From Glossina fuscipes (taxonomy: Eukaryota; Arthropoda; Insecta; Diptera; Glossinidae), in assembly GCF_014805625.2 (NCBI RefSeq), contig NW_023998432.1, positions 3,008,363 to 3,072,362 of the forward strand: DNA of 64,000 nt, written 5' to 3'. Below are positions 59,381 through 64,000 of this stretch, one piece after another. The first letter of the stretch is position 1. The number at the start of each line of letters is the position of its first letter. The position numbers and the translations under genes were made by a program. The notes below the pieces were generated by a model. That model saw only the letters and a list, made by a program, of their open reading frames with translations. It was not told where the DNA came from and made no database searches.

Positions 59381-61180
59381 GTGGAATTCAATTTAAGCCT
59401 TTTTGAGGACTATGTGAATGGAGGGGATACAGAAATGGTGCTAGCATTGAAGCATTTTTCAAAGAAGTTCTTGGGTACAAGAGAAAGCAGTGAAGTCAGT
59501 GATAAGATTGTCAAGCTTCTTATTGAGCTTAAAAAGGCAGCTGAAGAATACCAGGAACAACATAGCGATTGGGTGATGGCACAGTTTAGAATCAGCGAAT
59601 TAATCATCATCAAGTTGAAGTCCATTTCTGTGGACTTACATATTCCCTTGCCAATTAGCATTTACACTAAAAAGGTTCACACGGGTTACTATAAAATTGG
59701 AAGTATTCGCGAGGTTGGCATCGAATTTAGAAACATTCCAATTGATTTTTCTGGCTTACAATTCCCGACAACCAAATACGACATTAATCGATTTGAGCTG
59801 ACTTGAAAATGGCTGGTCTAGCGAAGGCGATAAAAGCACCAAAAGGCTTCCATGTCAAATTGCTAACTACATTTAACGAAACGGCCGAGCAATATCTTTA
59901 TTGTCTTATTACCAACATGCAGAGGTTGGTAAAAACACAATATACGCGAAGATATACCTCAGGACAGTTTTGTGACTTGTGTCAAACATTTTACACAACG
60001 ACTGGAACCCGCAGTAAGGAAGAAAGCACCAACATCAAAAGTGCATTTTCGTCAGCGGGAACAAAAACCAAATTTAAAAATATGGAGAAGCAGTTTTCGT
60101 CGCCAACTATTTACAACTAATCAATTTTCTTCCGTTTACGAATCTACAATTATTTGCGTTAGTTAGTCGTGCAGGTGTCTTCCCGTAAAATTATATGAGC
60201 GCCATCGAGATACTTGATAACCCAATTTTTCCAAACCGCAAGTGCTTCTACAATTCTTTGTCCGATCACGAATACATTGAGGGTGACCATAATTTTGCTC
60301 AGGGGGTATGGGATGGATTGGAGTGTCAAACCCGTAAAGATTATATGGTTCTATACCTTCAAAGCCATGTATTGATACTAACTGACGTTTTGAGAATTTC
60401 AGGAACTTATGTTTAGAAATCTATAAACTAGACTCATGCAATTATGTTACAGCACTATCTCTCTAGTGGAACGCCATGCTGAAATACACTAAAGTTGAAT
60501 TGGAACTAATTGACGATCGTGAAATACATACGTTTTTAAAAACTAGTATTAGAGGTGACATTACTCAGTGTATCTGAAGGTTGTCCGAGTCAAGCAATAA
60601 GTTTGGTCAAAATTATGATAAAAGCATTATTTTTCCTATGCGGATGCAGACAACTTATATGGTTGGGCCATGTCCCAGAAACTTCCCTATTCAAACTTGC
60701 TATTTTTAGGTGAAACTGAAGTGAAAGATTTTGACATTTTGTCTGTTGATAGCGATGGAGGTAATGGTTACATTGTGACACAATTGATCTAGATTATCCG
60801 TCTGCTATTCATGATAAACATGACTGCCTTCCTTTCTGTACAGATAATAAATATTCTCCTACTGGAAAGTATAAAAACTCATAACAGATTTAACCCATAA
60901 AGTGAATTATAAAATAGAACAAGTTGTGAAGGCTGCAGAGCTCTGCTAGCAAAACCTAACTTTAATGGTATTGTAATATTCAATAATAGTTTTTATGACA
61001 TGGAATTAAGTAACATGGAAATAGTGCATGATAAACGAATATATGTGGGAGTAATTATACTAGAACTCTCCAAGTAGTTGCTGTACGATTTTTGCTTCAA
61101 CTTTTTAATTAATCAAGGTCAAAGAATCAAGATAATATATATGGATATAGATTCATTGATTATAGAATCTGATCGTAATA
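59381..61180 (+). pseudogene. Maverick/Polinton family B DNA polymerase, fragmented
   Basis: 59381-59806 is an open N-terminal region (KIVKLLIELKKAAEEYQEQH; PLPISIYTKK). Then 60195-60416 contains DYMVLYLQSHVLILTDVL, the exonuclease-III-type motif region. 60435-60580 gives LKYTKVELELIDD. The polymerase motif A region reads DNLYGWAMSQKLP near 60646-60690. Motif B region reads VIFNNSFYDMELSNMEI near 60975-61030, and motif C reads YMDIDSLIIE near 61138-61170, where DTDS is usual. Many stops and deletions separate these. It was the replicative enzyme of the element and is now dead. Confidence 0.82.
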
Positions 61181-61359
61181 TATATGACGTTATTATATAA
61201 TAATAATAGCAAACACCTTCGTTTGATCTTATAGAATTTTATTAAAGAAATTAAATAACCCATGAATTATGAGTTTCATCAAACCATAGCTACTTCACAA
61301 AAAGTTTGCTTCCCTTCTTCTTCAATATAGGCGCTCTTGTCACGAACTTTTTGCATTTC

Positions 61360-61790
61360 CTATTCATAAAATAATCTTATAATCCTAACAGGATTTTTAA
61401 TTTTTATTTTACTAATGCGAAATGTCTTGGCGATCCGGTTTAGTTCACAGCCTTTAAAAAATGTTCCTTTAAATTTGCTAATTCTAACATAGTCTCCAAC
61501 TTTAAACTTTGATACTAGAAATGTTTTGAGAAAATTATATACACTTTGCAATATTCGCTTCTCGTTGTTTTTGTTAACTTCATTTGGTTTCACTTTTATT
61601 ATTCTACGATCTGTATTATTGTATTTTCCTAGTACGATTTGACTTAAGTCTGTCCATGTGTAATTACCGCTCATACTAAACATTTTCCACATTCAGTTTT
61701 TTAATGTTTTATTTAATCTTTCGCATATGGAGGCTTTTTTATGAGTGTATGTGTGATAATGATTAATTTGATAATCTTTCATCAACTCTT
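61360..61790 (-). pseudogene. Maverick/Polinton integrase, C-terminal part
   Basis: On the minus strand, KKASICERLNKTLK near 61700-61745 holds the Glu of the DDE catalytic triad. After a stop, the frame 61692-61360 continues with WKMFSMSGNYTWTDL, KPNEVNK, and KFKVGDYVRISKFK, an SH3/chromo-like C-terminal region. The N-terminal two catalytic Asp residues are not recognisable upstream. The integrase would have inserted the element; it is not functional. Confidence 0.8.
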
Positions 61791-63005
61791 CAAAAATTTC
61801 ATCTATTACACAATCGACAGGCACAGTCCAGCAATCTTATATTCAAAAATACTCTAAATGTTGTCTAGGTTCGGATGTTCTAAGATGCTGTCAGGTTCTA
61901 TAAACTCAAATTGATCCAATCTTAGTTGTATACCATTAAATGAATCAATTGATCACGGGTAAAATAAACAATATTACACTTATTATCTTGGAGCCATAAA
62001 ACTAGTTTAACACTTCTTGGAGGTGAAGCCAAAACTTAATTGATGGTCTTGGTTTATTTTTGGTAGACGCTGGGTTTTCTGAGCACTTTGCGATATGTGA
62101 TCCATTTAATGAGTCGACACGACTGCTACTGTGACGTGAGTTCTTTAAAATATAAACCCGAAGAGTGTATAAAATCAAATCAGTATTTATCAGTGACTCA
62201 TCAAACTTTGTCTAGCATAAGTAAAACTAGGTTCGCCCTTGATAATTTCCAACATTGTCATGGAGATCAGAAACAAATTTTTATTAGAGTGTAACGAGTC
62301 TTCTTTTCGGGTTATACTCAGGGTTATCCAGGAAGTCCCTTTCCAGGAAAACTTATATAAAAACTCTGGGACCTTCGTATTTAGGATATTTAAAATCAGA
62401 TTATACCGTAAACGATAATCGATTTTTATAGAAAAAGGAGAGGGGGAGTGGGGCAACGTCATGATTCATGACTCGAGTCTAGTTGAAAATTATTTTTCGC
62501 GGTTTGTCTGTACCGAGAGATTCTGTAAAAAAAATACGCAGCCGGTGATTCAGCAGCCAACCTTAAGCCAATAGAGCCACTCATCCGTCCCTACCTACAT
62601 CCTATTTGTTTTTATTGTCCCTAACCATTTCAACGTCGCTGAAGGGTGTGTTCCATTCGTTATTCAGGGATGACGACTGAGCTGAGCCTGCCATCCCCTA
62701 TCCGTAAAGTCAAAAAAAAATATCCCCTCGTAATGTCAAATAAATATGTTGTCTACGATTAGTTATCTGTTTTATAGTCGCGATCACCATCGCTGTCCTG
62801 TTACATAGATGTTTTGCCTGTACCTGTGTTACAATTTTAACACTTACTTGTACCTTTGTTATAATGATATTCTTACGGATATCTTATTGCTGTTAATATA
62901 CAAGCATGACAACAGTCGTAAACGGAGAACATTCGAGACCATTAGGTACATGATTTTGCATAATGTCAATAATTCAATGCTAACTGTAGCTTATTGATAA
63001 GTAGG
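61791..63005. other. Spacer, unrecognised
   Basis: 62050-62480 has less biased composition but no family I can name. 62520-62700 is GC-richer and may be part of another repeat. No gene supported. Confidence 0.4.
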
Positions 63006-63123
63006 AGTAAAATAATTATGTAGGTGTATAGCCATGTTGCTCAGCGGATTGCAACATGGTGTATAGTAAAATAATTATGTAGGTGTATAGCCATGTTGCT
63101 CAGCGGAATCCAACATGTTTATC
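63006..63123 (+). repeat. Tandem 59-bp duplication with internal palindrome
   Basis: The unit 63006-63064 is repeated at 63065-63123. The first 42 bases are identical, and the copies diverge after CAGCGGA. The first unit holds CCATGTTG...CAACATGG, an 8-bp inverted repeat around TCAGCG. A further ACAACATG follows at about 63133. Confidence 0.88.
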
Positions 63124-64000
63124 GAGAGAATTTACAACATGTTTCGCCGGGAAAAGATAAGGTATGGTTATTATTATCTATATTACTTATATGTATATTA
63201 GTTGGTTATGTATATAATTGCTAGGCATATTTTTGTGTTTTGGAGACATAGCATGTAATGAGCGGATAATCCATACAACGTATGTTGCATAGTCCTAATA
63301 CAATGATTTTTTCTTTTCCTCACGGTAGCGTAGAGTAAAATGAGTCTTCCAGAGAACTTACTTTACTTTACGTTCAGGGAATGGTTCAACGAGAGGTATT
63401 CAAATCTTTAATGCGGAAGAACAAAACAGACTTAAAGCTTTTAGAGTCTTCGGGTGTACACTTATGCGAACGGATTTATTATCAGTAAGGAAGCGTTAGC
63501 ATATATGAGTACAAATTCTGTCGTAGCTAGCTACTTTTTATTTAGCCCTCTGTTCGGTGAAAAGGAATCAAATGAGAAGACTAAAGATCAAAATCATTTC
63601 TGTGCTAATTTTTTCGTGGTTTAAATTGGTGAACAGAAGTGATGGAGTATTCCTGCTTAGGTGACATACTATCACTGTTGAATCACTATGATTATATTTT
63701 AATAGTGGGAAGGGAAAAGCAAAAAGCCAAAGTGATATTTGTGAACACTCAAACGTCTTTAAAATAATTACTTGGTTACTTTACTAACTGCCCGAATCAT
63801 CGAAATGACCTTAAATTTAGATGTGCTCTCGACAGCTATATATTTTTATCTACATTGAAAGAATCTCAGACGCCATTAAAGTTATCACTTCAGATTAAAT
63901 AAATATTTATAAAACGATGTAATCTATGAAGTGCTACATTATTCTCTATTTTATAGTTAACAAGACAACATGTTTTTTCAACTTTACCATCCATTTACTA
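63124..64000. other. A/T-rich end of window, no gene seen
   Basis: No open frame of note and no repeat recognised. Confidence 0.5.

Larger units (their letters stand above)
58779..61790. mobile_element. Maverick/Polinton remnant
   Basis: Protein-primed PolB pieces lie in order on the + strand (59381-61180), and an integrase fragment lies on the - strand (61360-61790), tail to tail. PolB plus a retroviral-type integrase is the hallmark of Maverick/Polinton elements, which are large virus-like DNA transposons. Every frame is broken and no capsid, ATPase or protease gene was recognised nearby. TIRs and the usual 6-bp TSD were not found, so the limits are approximate. Confidence 0.82.

Overview
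This is eukaryotic DNA from an AT-rich insect genome. The dispersed repeats, the LINE types and the short introns suggest a schizophoran fly, probably a tephritid fruit fly. That placement is inference from repeat types, not from a diagnostic gene. I found one convincing protein-coding host gene. Most of the rest is transposable-element wreckage in A/T-rich intergenic or intronic DNA. There are two assembly gaps, at 16657-16666 and 35226-35325.

Layout. 1-1805 has no gene. 1806-3658 is a 5'-truncated I-like LINE. 4553-4735 is a tRNA-related SINE with a perfect 12-bp target duplication; its 3' tail resembles that of the I-like LINE. 7069-8065 is a complex direct/inverted repeat, and 9030-9288 is a solo-LTR-like element. 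12534-17113 is a full-length I-like LINE with a perfect 14-bp target duplication and defective ORFs. 19109-26238 (+) is a five-exon gene for a predicted 1838-residue single-pass membrane protein: signal peptide, long Ser/Thr/Asn-rich ectodomain, one transmembrane exon, acidic and proline-rich cytoplasmic tail. 30155-31320 (+) and 31690-34952 (-) are two Jockey-type LINE remnants. 35206-35345 is a gap with identical flanks.

43180-44450 is a second copy of the LTR-like element, split by a 939-bp insertion with 19-bp terminal inverted repeats and an 8-bp target duplication. 44769-45330 (-), 47060-47610 (+) and 50500-51260 (+) are three mariner/IS630-type transposase remnants. 58779-61790 is the ruin of a Maverick/Polinton: PolB motifs on the + strand and an integrase fragment on the - strand, converging. 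63006-63123 is a 59-bp tandem duplication built around a palindrome. Two further dispersed repeat families (A and B below) recur across 10-57 kb.

How the parts relate. The two I-like LINE copies share at least four disabling lesions, so they descend from an already defective parent, perhaps moved by enzymes supplied in trans. The SINE carries a tail like that LINE's, which fits a LINE-dependent parasite. The membrane-protein gene has an optional in-frame splice acceptor that would add a second hydrophobic segment to its tail, and several CT microsatellites lie in its introns and 3' flank. No tRNA gene, rRNA, CRISPR array or bacterial-type feature was seen.
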